A DNA stretch of 64,000 nt, taken from Tubiluchus corallicola. Lineage: Eukaryota > Priapulida > Priapulimorpha > Priapulimorphida > Tubiluchidae. The notes under the pieces were generated by a model. It saw only the letters and a list, made by a program, of their open reading frames with translations. It did not search any database and had not been told where the DNA came from. The DNA lies in NCBI GenBank assembly GCA_030141605.1, contig JAQGDQ010000015.1, forward strand, positions 310,001-374,000, in the 5' to 3' direction. Made by a program: the position numbers and the translations under genes. This document shows, one piece after another, positions 37,701 through 48,494 of the stretch; within the stretch, counting starts at the first letter, position 1, and every line of letters starts with the position of its first letter.

Positions 37701-37776
37701 GACTTAGGACACCAAATTGAACTCTAGTAACTGTTCTCAGTGGTGCACTTGAATCAGAGCATAATGCAGTTGCCAT
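31741..37776 (-). CDS. POLR2A: RNA polymerase II largest subunit RPB1, intronless coding region
   Basis: One uninterrupted frame of 2011 codons encodes the catalytic subunit of nuclear RNA polymerase II. The clamp zinc site is C67, C70, C77, H80 ([17 protein letters not shown]). The metal-binding loop [12 protein letters not shown] places its aspartates at 492, 494 and 496. The bridge helix/funnel region ([18 protein letters not shown]) and trigger loop ([19 protein letters not shown]) are intact. The C-terminal domain starts with degenerate proline-serine repeats near residue 1530 and becomes regular from residue 1614. It has about 55 heptads, mostly YSPTSPS in the first half and with K, Q or E at position 7 in the second half, then ends TVDESDED. 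The length is near the vertebrate protein (about 1970). A consensus acceptor (TTTTTTCAG) 27 nt before the ATG suggests a spliced 5' UTR. The absence of coding introns contrasts with the intron-rich neighbours. Confidence 0.99.
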   Translation of the reverse strand: MATALCSDSSAPLRTVTRVQFGVLSPDEVRRMSVCEIKYPETMEGGKPKLGGLMDPRQGAPDRASRCQTCACTMTDCPGHFGHIELAKPVFHIGFLSKTIKVLRCVCFYCAKLLVDPNHPKIKDISSKSKGQPRKRLAHVYDLCKGKNICEGGDEMDKSKFGFDLGQEGEEEPRPKGHGGCGRYQPKIRRMGLELTAEWKHINEDSQEKKIVLTAEHVHEIFKNIPDEHSHVLGMDPKYTRPDWMLITVLPIPPLCVRPAVVMFGSARNQDDITHKLSDIVKSNNQLIRDEQNGAAAHIIAEDVKMLQFHVGTLVDNESPGMQRALQKSGRPLKSIKARLKGKEGRIRGNLMGKRVDFSARAVITPDPNLAIDQVGVPRTIASNLTFPEIVTPFNIDRMQALVQRGANQYPGAKYIIRDNGDRIDLRFHPKPSDLHLQCGYKVERHIRDDDVVIFNRQPTLHKMSMMGHRVKILPWSTFRLNLSVTTPYNADFDGDEMNLHVPQSMETRAEVTEIMMVPRNIITPQSNRPCMGIVQDTLCAVRKMTKRDIFLEKHEMMNLLMWLPSWDGKMPQPAIVKPKPLWTGKQLFSLIIPGMTNCVRTHSTHPDDEDNGPYRWISPGDTKVLIEGGELICGIICKKTVGASAGSLMHVVMLEMGHKITAELYGNIQTVVNNWLLLEGHSIGIGDCIADPSTYTDIQNTIKKAKQDVIDVIEKAHNDELEPTPGNTLRQTFENQVNRILNDARDKTGSSAQKSLSDFNNFKSMVVAGSKGSKINISQVIACVGQQNVEGKRIPFGFRHRTLPHFIKDDYGPESRGFVENSYLAGLTPSEFFFHAMGGREGLIDTAVKTAETGYIQRRLIKAMESVMIRYDGTVRNSMEQLIQLRYGEDGLDGTRVEFQTMSSLKPSSKAFEKKFKFDIANERKLKKLLNEDIVSDLQGSAKVLAELEQEWEILKQDREAIRSVFSTGNSRVVLPCNLQRMIWNAQKIFHINTRAPSDLHPLRVIDGVRELCNKLIVVDGEDRLSKQAQQNATLNINAMVRSTLCTKRVIEEYRLSSEAFEWLLGEIESRFQHSQVQPGEMVGPLAAQSLGEPATQMTLNTFHYAGVSAKNVTLGVPRLKEIINVSKRPKTPSLTVFLIGQAARDAEKAKDVLCRLEHTTLRKVTANTAIYYDPDPQNTCIAEDQEFVNIYYEMPDFHPTRISPWLLRIELDRKRMTDKKLTMEQISEKINAAFGDDLNCIFNDDNAEKLVLRIRIMNNEDSKFQDEEEVVDKMDDSMFLRCIEANMLSDMTLQGIESISKVYMHLPNTDNKKRIIITDEGEFKPISEWLLETDGTSLMKVLSERDVDPVRTTSNDICEIFSVMGIEAVRKAIEREMNHVISFDGSYVNYRHLALLCDIMTQKGHLMAITRHGINRQDTGALMRCSFEETVDVLMDAAAHAEVDLMKGVSENIMLGQLARVGTGSFDLLLDAEKCKHGIELPTNMTGSMMMGPGDGMFFGSAATPISGMSPQMTPWGSGATPSYVDAWSPGLGSGMTPGAAAFSPSAASDASGFSPGYSPAWSPQPGSPGPGSPASPYIPSPAGPLSPSYSPASPAYIASSPGSLTPRSPGYSPTSPSYSPTSPGYSSTSPTYSPTSPSYSPAQKSYSPTSPSYSPTSPSYSPTSPSYSPTSPSYSPTSPSYSPTSPSYSPTSPSYSPTSPSYSPTSPKYSPTSPSYSPTSPSYSPTSPSYSPTSPSYSPTSPSYSPTSPSYSPTSPSYSPTSPSYSPTSPNYSPTSPSYSPTSPSYSPTSPSYSPSSPKYSPTSPSYSPTSPSYSPQSPSYSPSSPQYAPSSPKYSPTSPSYSPTSPSYSPASPSYSPSSPKYSPTSPTYSPTSPTYTPTSPQYSPSSPQYSPTSPQYSPTPSTPQYSPTSPKYSPMSPQYSPSSPQYSPSSSSPHYSPASPEYSPTSPKYSPESPSYSPASPSYSPTSPSFSPATPEGPTPSYSPTSPTYSPTSPTYSPTVDESDED

Positions 37777-37799
37777 CTTGTTTCAGTGCCAAACCTGAA

Positions 37800-39440
37800 A
37801 AAATGCACATTATGATCTTTTTGTCCATACATATTGATCCTATTGATGAAAATTAAGTTTGCACAAGAGTGAAATTAAACTCTGCAATGGGGATGGAATT
37901 TAAAAAGGCTCTGAATTAATCCACATGCTAACTTTAAAAATTTCCAAGACAGGGTGGCATATTTAATTAAAAGCCACAGTAATATAGAAATCCACAGGCA
38001 ACATAATTTTGCTCTCTCAATGCATTGGCACTCTACCACTGTATATGTGATAATGCACTGATTATTGGTGAAGCAATGGGAGTGGGAATTCCTACAAGCA
38101 AGCAGTGCATGTTTAAAGTTATATTAAGCAATACATTTACTAGATTCCAATTAAAGAAAATTCCAGGTGATCCTGATTTCAAATTAGTCAGCAGCAACAA
38201 CACCTGTGTGCATCGGAAAGTAATTAATCTGGCCTGAAAATGATTAATATTATTAGGCTTAAGCTTATTTGTAAAATAATGTAGAAACAACCTCGAGAGC
38301 ACATGTAGCTGATTTTTAAGAGACCAACAAAAACTGATGGGTAAAAAAGAACCGCTATCTAGACTACAGCTGACTCAAAGAGTATGAAAATAAGGAATAA
38401 TGGTTTTCTACCTATCACAGATGCAGGCCTTAATTTTCTTAACAGACAAATGACATTAAAATGCCAATACAGGAGATAAAATTTTCAAGTCTTACTCAGC
38501 AAAATTATTTAACCAGGAACTCATTTAGTAATAACGTAAATAGACGAAGTAGTGTATAAAGATAAAGCAATTTTTTTACTTTTATAGCTCTCTCAAAATT
38601 TTCGTGCAACCATTAAGGAACTACCCCGCCCAGGTGTTCATTAACTAGATTATCTAGGTTTTGATAGATGTAAGAACTACAGTGATGCTTTACACAGTTG
38701 TGAGTTTTTCATGTCTTGACTTTCAACATTCGCAACAAGGATAGCGGAGATGCATTATGGCTGTGCAGACAATTACCTTTTATTCACAAAAAATCCACGG
38801 CCTACTAATGCAATCAAGAATCGGCAAGCACAGTTGCTGGCAATAAAACCTGGGAAATATTTGTACAAAAACACTGAAAACAGCTTTTTCACAATTAGAT
38901 TTACGAAAGTAAATTTTGACAAATTTGCAATTTTTCATAACATTATTTCATACATTAAATTAGGGTATTGAAAGCAAAGGCGATTAAAAAAGCTTGCATT
39001 ATGCTTGTAAACTAGTGTTTCAGTCGGGTACGCGCGTAAATACCTGCACCTGCTATGATTTCTTTACCAAGAGGTTAATTATCCAAATGAAATTGTTTAT
39101 TGACTAATCTGAACACAGCTCTAAAATACTAAACATCAAATATTATAATCAGAAGCCTAATTACTATAACATGTGTATACTCATTACAGTATTTTGTGAA
39201 AATACAAATGTCAAAATTTGAATTTTAAGTTTGAAAGTTAATCTTAAATATATAAATTAATTTTATTAAATCCATAAATAGTACATAGTAGTTTAAAATT
39301 TACGTTCAAGTTCAATGTGCACTCACATTGTAGGGTAATGTTAAACATTAACTATACCAAGATGGAGAAAACTATAGACAAAAAGCTAGATAGCTAGGTA
39401 GGTATAGATATATTAAAATCACAATGAGCAAAACAACAGT
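37800..39440. other. POLR2A upstream region / probable 5' UTR intron
   Basis: If the acceptor just before the POLR2A start codon is used, this stretch is intron. It contains no recognisable coding sequence on either strand. Confidence 0.4.
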
Positions 39441-39453
39441 ATTAAATTTTAAC

Positions 39454-40299
39454 GGTGCTATTACACTTTCGCACCTCCTAGTTTTTTCTGGCCTATTGTT
39501 TGTTTTCACGCATGCAGACCAGAAAGCAGACCAACAGGTGTAATATACACCAAATTCCCAAAATATTATTGGTTTATAGGCCTTACAATTCCAGATTACA
39601 AGTCATATATTACTTACCGTCACCAACACGTAAGAAGCTCCACGCGAATAACTGTGTTTACACCACTCATGCGCAATTGCTCTCGCGCAGTGACGTTGTG
39701 GCCCTTAACCTGCATTTTTAGTTTCTTTGCATAATTTATGATTATTATGGTTGCAGCCACGGGAGTTTGTATCGTATTACAGTGTTCCCTCGCTACTTCA
39801 AAAATATTAATGTAAAATATTTATCGTGGTATCTTCGCTGTTTCGCGGCATCAGAATAGTGGTAGTGATGACCTCCGAATTTTCACTGTATAGTCAGACC
39901 CAAGCTGGCATATACGAGGAAATTATTTTAGACGACTACAGTTATTTATCAATAATTTTATTTATTACTGTAGTATTATTAGATTATAAAAGTAAAGGGT
40001 TTTTCTTTATTTCGTAAATGCAGTTAAGATAAAAGCGTGTCACGTGCCTTTTAAGCTAAGCCATGATAATGCATAAACTAGTACGAAATTCGTTACGTGA
40101 CTACACACACAAACATGATGGCAATACGAACTGTATAGTGTAGAACTGTGAATACAACGTAATTATACATTAAATATATGAGTAAATTACCACGCGATTA
40201 GCGGAAACATTCACTGATGACATGAGAATAATGACCAACGAGCCTAGGAACGAGTAATAACTTAGAAAAAACTAGGAGGTGCGAAAGTGTAATAGCGCC
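39454..40299. mobile_element. DNA transposon (846 bp) with long near-identical inverted repeats and 9-bp target duplication
   Basis: The left end (39454 onward, GGTGCTATTACACTTTCGCA...) and the complement of the right end (from 40299, GGCGCTATTACACTTTCGCA...) agree at all but one of the first 35 bases. The insertion is flanked by AATTTTAAC at 39445-39453 and an identical AATTTTAAC at 40300-40308. A 9-bp duplication fits MULE or Merlin elements; I cannot decide between them. No transposase is encoded, so the element is non-autonomous. It lies 1.7 kb upstream of the POLR2A start and 0.9 kb upstream of ZFAND1. It contains a CpG-rich patch (about 39617-39705) and another transposon end at 39780. 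Confidence 0.88.
39780..39870 (+). mobile_element. Tigger/pogo-like terminal sequence nested in the 846-bp element
   Basis: CAGTGTTCCCTCGCTAC preceded by TA, with CGCTGTTTCGCGGCATC shortly after, closely resembles the end of Tigger-type elements. I could not find the matching opposite end, so it is a fragment or a solo end. Confidence 0.4.
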
Positions 40300-40859
40300 A
40301 ATTTTAACTAATAAATCTAAATAAATTTAAATAAATCTGGCCTTAAGAGCAGTATTGGAGGAACAAGTAAGACTGTGCATATAAGTTTATGACCTTTTAA
40401 TTACCTGTACTAAAAGTAAAACATGTGACATCATCATATTAAATCACACAAGCAAAAACTAGATAATTTTTTCTGTTATACAGTTACAGATTCTCAGACA
40501 CTCTGTGATAAATAGGGGTGACAGTCTCGATGATGTCTTGGTCTTTTGCTGCCTCATCTGTACATGTACTTTACTGTTTACGATCTCTTGGTGATACAGG
40601 GCAAGTGTAATAATAACTAATAATTTAGTACTAATATAACTTTACATTAGGGATGAATAAAGTTTTTTTATTTAACTGACTTGTAAATTTGTGTATACTG
40701 TACCTGTAACAACTAATAAGACTCAGTTTTACTGACAGGGAATCACGTAATTCATTGTAATATTGCAATTTCTTTCACAACAAAATTCTCACAACCATCA
40801 ATTGCAAAACCTCTCTGCAAAATGGCGAATTAAGCATTTGTGGGATATTTTGTACATTT

Positions 40860-40972
40860 TCTACGCATGCGTTGATCCGTGACGCGTGATCATGTGATCA
40901 TGAACAAAACATGTTTGCTCATTAAAAACTCTCTTTGCTGTTTTAATTTTTGTTTGGAGAGTGGTGGACAAG
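40860..40972 (+). promoter_or_regulatory. Putative ZFAND1 promoter and non-coding first exon
   Basis: A compact cluster of palindromes (ACGCATGCGT at 40863-40872, ACGCGT at 40882, TGATCA at 40887 and 40895) precedes a short stretch ending ACAAG|GTAATT at 40972. Together with the acceptor TTTGTTTCAG at 41197 this would make a non-coding exon spliced to the exon with the ZFAND1 start codon. NRF1-like GCATGC palindromes are common in metazoan housekeeping promoters. POLR2A is transcribed away from here, so the site could be bidirectional. All of this is inference from motifs and splice signals. Confidence 0.4.
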
Positions 40973-41221
40973 GTAATTTATGTGAAAAACTTTGAAATGC
41001 AGTGTTGTGTGCATCCAGTACTTACATTCGGTCCACATTTGCCAACTTAAATTGGTGAACTGAATCTGGATGGTATGAAAAATCCACTTGAGCCTGGATT
41101 CAGATCAGGGTTGCCGCTTCCAGGACTACAGTAAATAACTGTCATTTTTTGTACTTCATGGCTTTCCTCAAACATAATTATTTTATTTTTGTTTCAGCTA
41201 TAAACTAGCAATATTTAGAGC

Positions 41222-43433
41222 ATGGCACAATTTCCAGATCTGGGAAAGCACTGTTCAGTGCAGGATTGCAACCAGATAGGTGACAAAAAATAATCATGAA
41301 TTTTAATTCTATATTTTAAATTTTTGTGTTGTTTTATATTTTGATAGGTACATTAAGTGGTTCGTGTTTATATGAATGTGTGGTTTACTAGAACTGATGT
41401 GGGTTATATTACAGGCTAAAATTGATTTAGTAACGAGATTGCAAGCCTGGAAATTTTTGCTTTTATGCATTTTTATTGATTGTTTCAGATTTTTTGCCAT
41501 TTGAATGCAAGGACTGTGGGCTGCAATACTGGTACGTTTCCCATATTTACTAAGTTGCTAGGTATTAGGTAAGCAGAAGCTAGGAATCATACCTTAAATG
41601 TGACTTGTTGATTTTTTACAGCTATGGCAATTTTGCCAAAGTTAAAAACGCTTAAACCATACGTTCAGAAAATTGTTTTAGAAAAGATTTATTTCTAAAA
41701 ATTTTCAATTTATCACATTGGGATCTAAACTCAAATTGTAAATTCTTTTCCATCAGTTTCTGTCTGTTAGAAAAGTGACAAATACTATATTTTCCAAAAG
41801 TATGCAATACTTATATTTTACCCCTTACAACCAGGCGTTTTGTACAAATACCATAATTTCCAAAATTATGCAATAATTATATTTTACCCCTTACAGCAGG
41901 CATTTCATAAAGTCTGATTTTGCATTGCAGTTGATTTTTTTCCTTGCTTTAAATTTTGTTTCCACTATTGATAAACCCTTCTTTCTTTTCTTATAGCAAA
42001 AATCATAGGTTACTGCATACACAGTGCTGCATGCTTTCAAAGGTAATTGTTCTTGATTCATTATAATAAAATTATCATACTTTGCTCTGTAAGTTTGACA
42101 ATTTGTAAGTTTTTGTTATTGAAGGGCCGAGTTATGCTAAATGCAGCCAAAAATGCATTTGAAAATACTGGAGATTCCTAAGGATGTGTTTTGTGACTGA
42201 ATCTATTTTGTTTGTACACAAGTGACTTAAAGGCAACCTCAACCAATTGCTGTCTAGCAATATATGCCAATGACACTGCATTTGTGGACATGATAACAAA
42301 TGGAGATGAAATAGATTACAGTCACAAAATATATTGACTTGAAATTTAATGCAAAAAGCACAATTTGCTTCTAAATGCAGAAAAACAAAAGAGCTGGCTG
42401 TTAACTTTGGTCATAAATATGCCCCAGAAATTATAATCAACAACTAATGTTGAGGTTGTTGACAAGTTCAAATATCTTGGTGTTTGCTCAAGTCATTATT
42501 TAAAATGAAAAGCGTACACTAGTCATTTGTATAAAAAATGCATGAGTCGCATTTATTATCTTAGGAGACTTAAAGAAAGCAGAGATGATTCATTGACGAT
42601 GTTCTTATTTTACACATCTATTGTGCAATCTGTTATCATGTGCTGCTGCATTGTGTAGAACCAAAATCTTACTAATGATGACATGCATCTTTTAAATAAA
42701 ATTAATGGTATTGTGGCACTCAAATACCTAAACTAGAAGATCAAAAGTCAAACTGCATTGTAAATGTCCCTTCTTCTTGCATCAAATTTTGAGAAACTCA
42801 AATCTGGCTGGCATAAAAGTCTTATTTGCAAAACTAATACATTTAGTATTTCTTTTATCCCAAGTGCGATAAGGCAATTTAATGATAACTTCAAGCTACA
42901 GCGTGAGTCCTAGTCTCTATGATGTGACATTTAATTTTAGGTTTTGAGTTTGCTGCCCATTTAATTTTTAAACATATGTATATTTCCCTATAGTAAGATA
43001 ATTATAATAATTGTATTTCTACCAGTGTAAATGTAATGTAATGATGTTACATGACCTTTGTTACTTTATTAATAAAAGGTATAAATCAATTAAAATGAAA
43101 TTATTCATTCATCGCAGCCTATATCTGTATCTGTTTCCACTTGGAAAATGCTCTTAGCTTATAACCAGCAAATACCAGTGATACAAAAAATTTTGAATGT
43201 ACTATTGTAACATTAATTTTGCAAAAGAATCACTAATATTCTTATAATTTGCCCCTCCCCCCTCACCATAGCCCATTTTTAATGGTTATGATGGCTGCAT
43301 TACTACCATCAATTATATTTAAATGTTCTATACAATTATAGTTATTACTATAAGTATAATGTATAATTTAATCTCTTCTCCCCCACTTAAATTTGAGTAT
43401 ATATATATGTGTGTGTGTATATATATGTATATG

Positions 43434-43473
<40 letters not shown>

Positions 43474-46400
43474 ATACACAAGTAGCAGTATGGTGCATTG
43501 TAATACAAGTAAGTGGTACATTGACAGATAATCACATAATTCATATTCATAACTATTTAAAAAAAATTTCACTCTTTAAGGCTCACTCAAAATCATAATT
43601 ACATATTATGTTCTCCTTTCTTAACTTTCGGGTTTATTGCTCTTATACCATTGCTATTATTACATCATTTACTTCGTCCTTAATTACATTAAGTTATCTA
43701 CAGAAGCACGCATAACTACAATCATTTTTTCATTTAAGTAAGGTGAGTGTGTTAATGACCGTATGGTCGTACACTCACCTCGCACTACTCAAATCATTTT
43801 ATTTAAAGTTGATTAATGTGTATGATATTGTATTTTGATGTGTGAAAATAAATTCATAGTTCATAGATGTGCCTTATGTGCAGGGGTTAAATGATTTTAT
43901 TCATTTTACTGTTATGATTGTTCATGTGCACATGTATTTGTTTTGTATGTTTATAGTAGTGTGCATTTTAATGTTGAGCCAAATGAAATTAAGCAGAAAT
44001 TAAGTATGATTAATGCAATTCAGAATAAATTTGATATTTTCTTATTTATATATTCATTGTCCTTTTTTTTTATATTGATGTCGGTAATCTTCTAGAGTAT
44101 AGACAATCTAGAGCCTTTCTATTGTCCTGAACTTCACAAGTGCTTGAAGTACAGGTGCTACTGTACAATCCAGTGCTACATGATTAAAAACAAGGCTGAT
44201 TTCGGGGCATACAGCATTTTCTCAGGTCAGGAGCAGTTCATTTCCCAGAAATTTCTCGGCCTGTTCTCTGAGTGTAACTGTATTTTTTATTATCTTGTTA
44301 TTACTAAGTGACTATTAAACAGAGTGCTTAAATTGTATTTACAGACTGCGACTCGTGATACAAAGAATCAGGATGAACATAAACCACGTTCTTTCCCGTG
44401 CTCTCTTGCCAAATGTGAAGGAAGTGAGTTAATGGAAGTCATCTGCGATCAGTGTTCAAAAAACTTTTGTTTAAAGTTAGTTAATAAACATTGATTAATA
44501 TTAGTAATGTGAGTATCAAATAACTAGTTGTTCTTCAGATGTGCAAAGATGTTTTGTAAAATGATCTGGGAAAGTAGTAGGTAGAATAGGTGTGCGTGCT
44601 ATAATAAATACCTACACCATAGAAAAAAAAGAAGTAATAAAGAAACTTGAGTAACGCTCTTTATTCTGTGATCTACACAAATCTGTCACATAATGAAACT
44701 GCTAAAGGTAGTTACTTTCATCCAATTAGAGATAGAAAGTTAATTTGCAATGTGGCAAGCCCTTAATAAAAGACAACTGAGTATTAGTAAAATTGCACAA
44801 CAATAAAATTTTGGACATAAGTTGAGTAATGTTTTGACCAGATTGTATACTTTTGTCATACTTTTCCTGTAAGTAAAACATCTAACCTTATTTGTAGGCA
44901 CAGACATCAGACAGACCATGACTGTGAAAAAATGCAGGTAGAACCTGAAAAGATGGTAAAAACGAAGGAACTTGTAGACAGCATTAAAGGTATCAGAGAC
45001 CAATCCAATGACAAGTTGTGTAGTTTGCATTGAGAAAGACTTTCACAGCTCACAAGTTGTGAGGAAGGGGCCATACCTTAATACAATAATTGGGTCCATA
45101 TGGTTGTCTGAAATTTCGCTGAACTTCAATTGTTGATTGAAAGACCTTACACTAGGCTGATTTTGCACCTTGCTCTAACATTAGTGTCTTGGCCATAGCA
45201 ATAAACTTCAGTAACAAATAAATGAAAAGAATTGCCAAAAGCTCTTTTGATTCATGCAAGAGCTTTCTGAGGATGTAGAAAAATGTAAAAAGGTAATTAG
45301 AACTCAAAGTGTACATTTGAGAAACCCCATACATGTATTTTGTCTAAACGGTATAATTTGTACATAATGCCCAGAATGATTGACCTGTCACATAGATATT
45401 ATACAGGTACAGTATTCACCCCTTAATAAAACTACCACAGGACCAGTAAAAGTGGTCTTAATAAATAGCGACCTGTTACAAGCTCGTATATTTGGTACAA
45501 AAAGTACAATGCGTAAATGCTTCACCCTAGTTAATACAATATATGCCACACATATATGCACAAGCTGTGCACTGCATCACCTTTATTTTTAACATCCATT
45601 CTGTAAAAAAATAAATATTAATTGACTATTAGCTACACATAGTTCATTAGTCTTATTCATTTTTGTAACCAAGGCAAGTTTTTGTGAGACACCACTAAAT
45701 TTTCAGCCGCTTCTCGCTGAGGGAAAAATAGGAAATTACCAATATATTTTATTTTTTCACTTTGTTACTGCTTTAGTTGCCTGTTATTGAAAAATGTGTT
45801 CTTATTAAATTGCACACTGGCTTAATTGAATTTTCTTAGCATCATTTTCTATGGGGTAATTCGGATCATATCGAAATAGTTCTAAAATACAGCTGGTTTT
45901 GTTATCCATGTTTTTTTATTAAGTGGCAACTAATATAATTTATTTTTGTCTCCTAGAATTTTATCATTGCACAAATATTGTTTTGATTTGCTTCACAGAC
46001 CGACAACATGATGTTACAAATACAAAAAGACAAGGAATAAAATCCAAGCAACTCTCGTCAAAGGTGATGTTAATGAAGCTAAAACAACAAGCTAAGGGAG
46101 ACTTGAGTTTACCACAAGAGGAGAGAATTTTTTTGAACGTTGTTCTGCCAGTTGAATGTGGCAAATCTCAGCAGGCTATGTTTTTTTCTCGGGTATGTTA
46201 CATCGTGCTGTTTTTGAGTGTGATTTCTGTTCAGTGAGTCACACAAATACTGCCTGTAACTGATAAATACACGACGAATGTCAACGAAGCTTGTTATGCA
46301 GTAAAAAGCTAAACTGTGTTGCACATATGCGTGTGAAACTCAGAACCTTTTTACTTGGTCACTAAACTTTTATTTTTTATTTTTTGCTAAAAGTGGGTCG

Positions 46401-47359
46401 TTAAAATAGCAATCCTAAAACATCGTTAGTATGGTAGTCTTGACCTAACATAACATGCAATTTATAAAGAGCCTTGGCTCTTATAAATCACTTTCTATTT
46501 TAGGTCTCACTCATGTCTTTTCCAGATTTAATGTTGTAATGTTTACTATTTAGAAGCCACTTATAAATCTTATCATTTAAAAACTGGTCTGGGTCACATT
46601 TTGACCCAATGCTACCCATGCTGGCATTGCAGTAATAGTACAAATATAAAAAAAATATTTCGCAGTACAGTAATTTGTTAATTAAAGCAGTGAGTGTTTT
46701 TTTCAGTTGTGGAGCATTGGCAGAGCGGTGGACTATACTGCATCTGTCTTTAATCTTACAAACAAAAATAACCTTGGAACTTCTCAGGTAAGTGAAATTG
46801 TTTTGCAGTGAATGTTTTTACTGTCTTAAAGAACATATCTGTATTTACTAGTATTCAAATTTGTGCCATATTTTCGTTTGGTCCATCAAACCATTCCTAT
46901 GTAACAAAACACTGAAGCAAAGCATGCATATTCTTGTGTAGCACAACACTGAAGGAAGTTGCTAGTTAACAATTTTTGCTTCCTTTAAAGGTTTATTTCT
47001 GTTTTTTGGCCTTACAATTTCGAGTAATCCTCTGCTTTGTTTTAGGGAGATATTGTAAGAGAGATAGAAGCAGAACAAATTCTGTGGCTTTCATACTTTG
47101 TGAACTTGTATACGTACCAGTTAGAATAAGCAGAAAGCTAGATCCCATCAAGTGTCACTATTTTGTTTCCATTACACAGAAATTGAGGATGTTTTCTGGC
47201 AAAAATGGAAACTTAGTACCAACCGACTGCCTCATCGCAAAATTACTAGGGGACAGCGATGGATATCACATAGAAAATGGTGCAACTGTGATATTAGAAT
47301 ATGTCAACAATGACTGTAAACTGTTAGGCAATTATAAAGAATATCTGTCTTTCTCTTGA
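41222..47359 (+). CDS. ZFAND1: ZFAND1: AN1-type zinc finger protein, complete 8-exon gene
   Basis: The coding exons are 41222-41279, 41489-41531, 41997-42042, 44345-44475, 44898-44989, 45999-46192, 46707-46787 and 47180-47359. All have GT/AG borders and join to 274 residues (human 268). The first AN1 finger begins CSVQDC and continues DFLPFECKDCGLQYC in exons 1-3. The second is CSLAKCEGSELMEVICDQCSKNFC with KHRHQTDHDCEK in exons 4-5. The C-terminal half (VMLMKLKQQAKGDLSLPQEER, then LWSIGRAVDYTASVFNLTN and ENGATVILEYVNND) matches the ubiquitin-like region of ZFAND1. In other animals ZFAND1 recruits the 26S proteasome and p97 to stress granules. The long third intron (42043-44344) holds a dead LINE. 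The polyadenylation signal is about 92 nt after the stop. Confidence 0.97.
42120..43095 (+). mobile_element. Decayed LINE reverse transcriptase in ZFAND1 intron 3
   Basis: The + strand in broken frames reads ILFVLYTSDLKATSTNC-like sequence, then AIYANDTAFVDM (the YADD box mutated to YAND). It continues VVDKFKYLGVCSSH, RIYYLRRLKES and SAIRQFNDNF. These are polymerase landmarks of L2/CR1-type LINEs in order. Several stops and frameshifts are present. The 3' end may be the TTAATAAAAGGTATAAATC stretch near 43080. Confidence 0.75.
43398..43469. repeat. TA/GT microsatellite
   Basis: Alternating TA and TG tracts, interrupted once by ATGTTATATA, in ZFAND1 intron 3. Confidence 0.9.
43741..43780. repeat. 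Perfect 10-bp stem inverted repeat with a palindromic loop
   Basis: AGGTGAGTGT at the left is the exact complement of ACACTCACCT at the right. The loop itself contains GACCGTATGGTC, which can fold on itself. About 75 bp downstream is AATAAATTCATAGTTCATAG, a short-repeat tail of LINE 3' type. The hairpin may belong to that element. Confidence 0.6.
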
Positions 47360-47450
47360 CCTCAAAAACACAGTATTTCGTTTATAAAATTCCTTTTTTA
47401 TGTGTTTTATGTTGTATAGTGCATATTATTTTTGTCTTAAAGCTTAAGTC

Positions 47451-47456
47451 AATAAA
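47451..47456 (+). terminator. Polyadenylation signal of ZFAND1
   Basis: AATAAA 92 nt after the ZFAND1 stop codon. About 110 bp further lies an opposing candidate signal for CFAP57. Confidence 0.65.
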
Positions 47457-47564
47457 TTGGATCTTAAAAAAACAAATAACAAAATTATGAAAAGTACATA
47501 ACTAATAACAACAAAATAACAACTGCAAAAAAGATAACTTATTTTCACAAATACAGTATTGGCC

Positions 47565-47570
47565 TTTATT
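47565..47570 (-). terminator. Candidate polyadenylation signal of CFAP57
   Basis: TTTATT on the + strand, AATAAA on the minus strand, about 0.9 kb beyond the proposed CFAP57 stop. Weak because of the distance. Confidence 0.3.
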
Positions 47571-48494
47571 CACAAGCACTATCACACCTTTCATGACAAA
47601 AACTGTGTACACTGTACAGTCAAGTTACCTTAGAAAACGGACATGTTATATGAGTACATAAAACATAAATTATGGGTCTTAAAGTTGAAGTGTCCTTCAC
47701 ACTAATACAGCTTTTACAATGCAATAGGTGTATATCATATATGAAAAATATTTTCTAGATGCTAATATCACAGATACAAATGGCTATTTATATATCACAT
47801 GTAAATAGTAATTAATATGTCAAAAGTATTAACAACAGAACAATTGCCTGTTAATATAACAACATTGGTCAGTGAAAGAAAATATTTGTTAATAGTGAAT
47901 AGTTGTTGTATCGGTCGATTTTTTATGTCATCTGAAATCTAGAAGTTCTAAACTACAGTTAGAAATGTTAAGTCAGCACATAACATGTCTGTACTGTAAC
48001 TACCAAAGTATTGTTACTGCAGAAAGGATGAAAAAGCAAAAATTTATATCAAAATTCGTGAGAGACAACTGCACACCTAACTCTAACTGTCAATCTGTCA
48101 CCTGAAAGACAATCGATAAACAATATTAGCGCAATAAGCAGGGCATGTCGGTATATGAACTCAGTAAAGAATAGCTTAATTTACTAATTCCAAGAGCCAT
48201 TTAACTGTTCAAAGCAAGATTTACTGCATTAAGTTTTGTATAGTGTATATAAAACTTGAAAAATCTGCACTGAATAAAGGTGCAAGCACCTTAGTAATTG
48301 GATGTCAATTAAGAAATGAGAGTTCTGGCATTATATCTGCATTTCGTAAAATGTAGCTAAAAACTGGTAGTGCTCAAATTACTAGCTCATTGAATAAGCT
48401 TAATATTAATTATTTTTCTGGGCTACTTATGGTCGCTTGCATTCTGGGAGTCTTGTATTTTGAGACATATTAGGTGGCTTTTGATTCAAATTGT

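Noticed and set aside
38020-38080. tRNA-like CAGTGGTAGAGTG on the minus strand
   Set aside because: It resembles an A box, but there is no B box or arm pairing in the right place.
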